From assembly GCA_910589415.1 (NCBI GenBank), contig OU342634.1, positions 21,945,144 to 22,009,143 of the forward strand: a stretch of DNA of 64,000 nucleotides. Direction: 5' to 3'. Under the pieces are notes generated by a model. That model was not told where the DNA came from and made no database searches. It saw only the letters and a program-made list of their open reading frames with translations. Of this stretch, positions 62,695 to 64,000 are shown one piece after another. Origin of the DNA: Malachius bipustulatus (Eukaryota; Arthropoda; Insecta; Coleoptera; Melyridae). Numbering within the stretch: position 1 is the stretch's first letter; every line of letters starts with the position of its first letter. The position numbers and the translations under genes were made by a program.

Positions 62695-63060
62695 CTCATT
62701 CGAAAGAATAGTGACACAACTCAAAAAGTGCAATTGTTGAGGAAACCTGTTTAAAAAATTTTGTCGCTTTTAACTTTGTATACAAAACTATACTTATCGG
62801 TAGGTTGTTTTTTTCAATGTGACATTGTTACATATAGAATCCGACGTTCTCACCACAAAGCACTGAACTAACACGGAATGTGACAGTGTTGACGAGCAGC
62901 CCTTTAAGATTTCTCACCGAAAGAACAATGACAATTACGCCATCTAACGGTGACTCCTTAAAATTCATTTGGTGTCGTTCAATACCATATTAGGAACCTT
63001 TTTCACTATAAAACTCAATATAGCTATATTTTGAGATGTGTCACTATTCTTGCGAATGAG
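62695..63060. mobile_element. 366-bp MITE in the first intron of the membrane-protein gene
   Basis: CTCATTCGAAAGAATAGTGA at the left faces TCACTATTCTTGCGAATGAG at the right, and the pairing continues as CACAACTCAAAA / TTTTGAGATGTG. Non-coding. Confidence 0.75.
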
Positions 63061-63384
63061 CGATATGTCTCGCTATAAGTGTCTTTCTTGATCCCGTAGT
63101 TCCAATGTTTCGATTTTGTACTATGCCAAAATTTGCTGGACATATTTTCATACCTTGGTATGAAAATAATTATTACCAAACAATATTTATTGGTACTCTC
63201 GTAAACATGTTTTTGATACCCTTTGGGATTTCACATTTTCGTTTCTACATAGGTATAAAGGTCTTGTAAAAAAATACAGAACAATACCAATTTTCACAAG
63301 GGCACAATAATTATACTTAGGATTGGTTAACCAGGATATGTTTGTTAATACACAAAATACATATTGCTAATTTTTTTTTTCGTA

Positions 63385-63489
63385 CAGCATGTGAGGAGAA
63401 GACTGAAGACATGGACGGTAACGTTTCGTCCTTATTATGAACTCATCAGCCTATCATATCAGTCAGACCCACACCACAAATACCATACG
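63385..63489 (+). repeat. Dispersed repeat, second copy of 19704-19805
   Basis: Begins CAGCATGTGAGGAGAAGACT and follows the other copy block by block to the CATACC/ATACCATA region. Retroelement end suspected. The sequence to 64000 carries no recognised exon. Confidence 0.5.
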
Positions 63490-64000
63490 AAAGTTGAAAG
63501 TTATATCGATGGGTTTTTGACAAAACGTCGTAAGCGACAAAAACATCAAAATTGGGTTATTTGGCCTATACGATTCCTAGCGCTGACCTCTAGGTGCCTG
63601 CAAACTTTTGTACCATTGTCAACGCATGCTATTCGTTTGTTTTAAGCTTTTCTGTTATCGTAACCAACGGTATTTTGAAATAAACAACGAAATTCACCCA
63701 AAAATAATCGTAAGCACTAGAGTACTACCGGCAAATAATCTTAAGCGCCGCGAAGTTGCGTCGCTTACGATTGCGCGCTGGGCGCTTAGTTACCCGTCTA
63801 CCAACTTCCACGTGCTGTTTCTCAACAATACATGAATGGTAAACTGCTAAACTGTTAGTTTGAATGCGAGGGTTGGTGTATACGGTCGTAATACGAATAT
63901 AAATACGTCATTTTCAAATTAGCCACCTTAAAATAGCTTCCTTGAAAAAGGGCGAGGATTGCATCAAAATAAAGTAATGCTATTCTGATTCTGCAGATGA

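Overview
The window looks like a stretch of nuclear DNA from a holometabolous insect, probably a beetle. This rests on intron-rich genes whose exons match animal families (goliath, Graf, CNOT7/Pop2, LTO1, METTL25), a high AT content, GT-AG introns from about 50 bp to 9 kb, and many short Tc1/mariner-type and piggyBac-type inverted-repeat elements. No bacterial operon, CRISPR array, rRNA gene or convincing functional tRNA was seen. The species call is an inference.

Layout. 1-8.2 kb is repeat-rich: a foldback pair of one transposon family, a 120-bp tandem array and a decayed RTE-type retrotransposon. 8.25-11.9 kb (+) holds the 3' exons of a goliath-type membrane RING E3 ligase; its 5' exons were not found. 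14.9-23.4 kb (-) is a complete seven-exon F-box/WD-like gene with one GC-AG intron. 25.75-44.83 kb (+) is a complete 14-exon Graf gene (BAR-PH-RhoGAP-SH3), followed in frame after its TGA by a 56-codon open extension. 49.0-53.0 kb (-) is the five-exon CCR4-NOT deadenylase Pop2/CNOT7. 58.3-60.2 kb (-) carries LTO1 and a METTL25-family methyltransferase 10 bases apart, which suggests one dicistronic transcript. 62.26 kb (+) is the first coding exon of a type II membrane protein that continues beyond the window.

The rest is mostly transposon-derived. At least ten elements have CAGGGTG-like ends and TA borders (16.2, 20.1, 26.6, 28.9, 30.1, 37.1, 41.0, 51.2, 55.2 and 57.3 kb); two more have related TA-flanked structure (29.5 and 40.1 kb). 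Two piggyBac-like TTAA foldbacks carry internal palindromic modules. One 2.2-kb element still carries a broken DDE transposase, itself interrupted by a 149-bp MITE. Several elements are nested or abut so closely that they share one TA or TATA.

The host genes are housekeeping or signalling genes and show no pathway-level cluster apart from the LTO1-METTL25 pair. The most promising unusual signals are that pair and the possible stop-codon readthrough of Graf.
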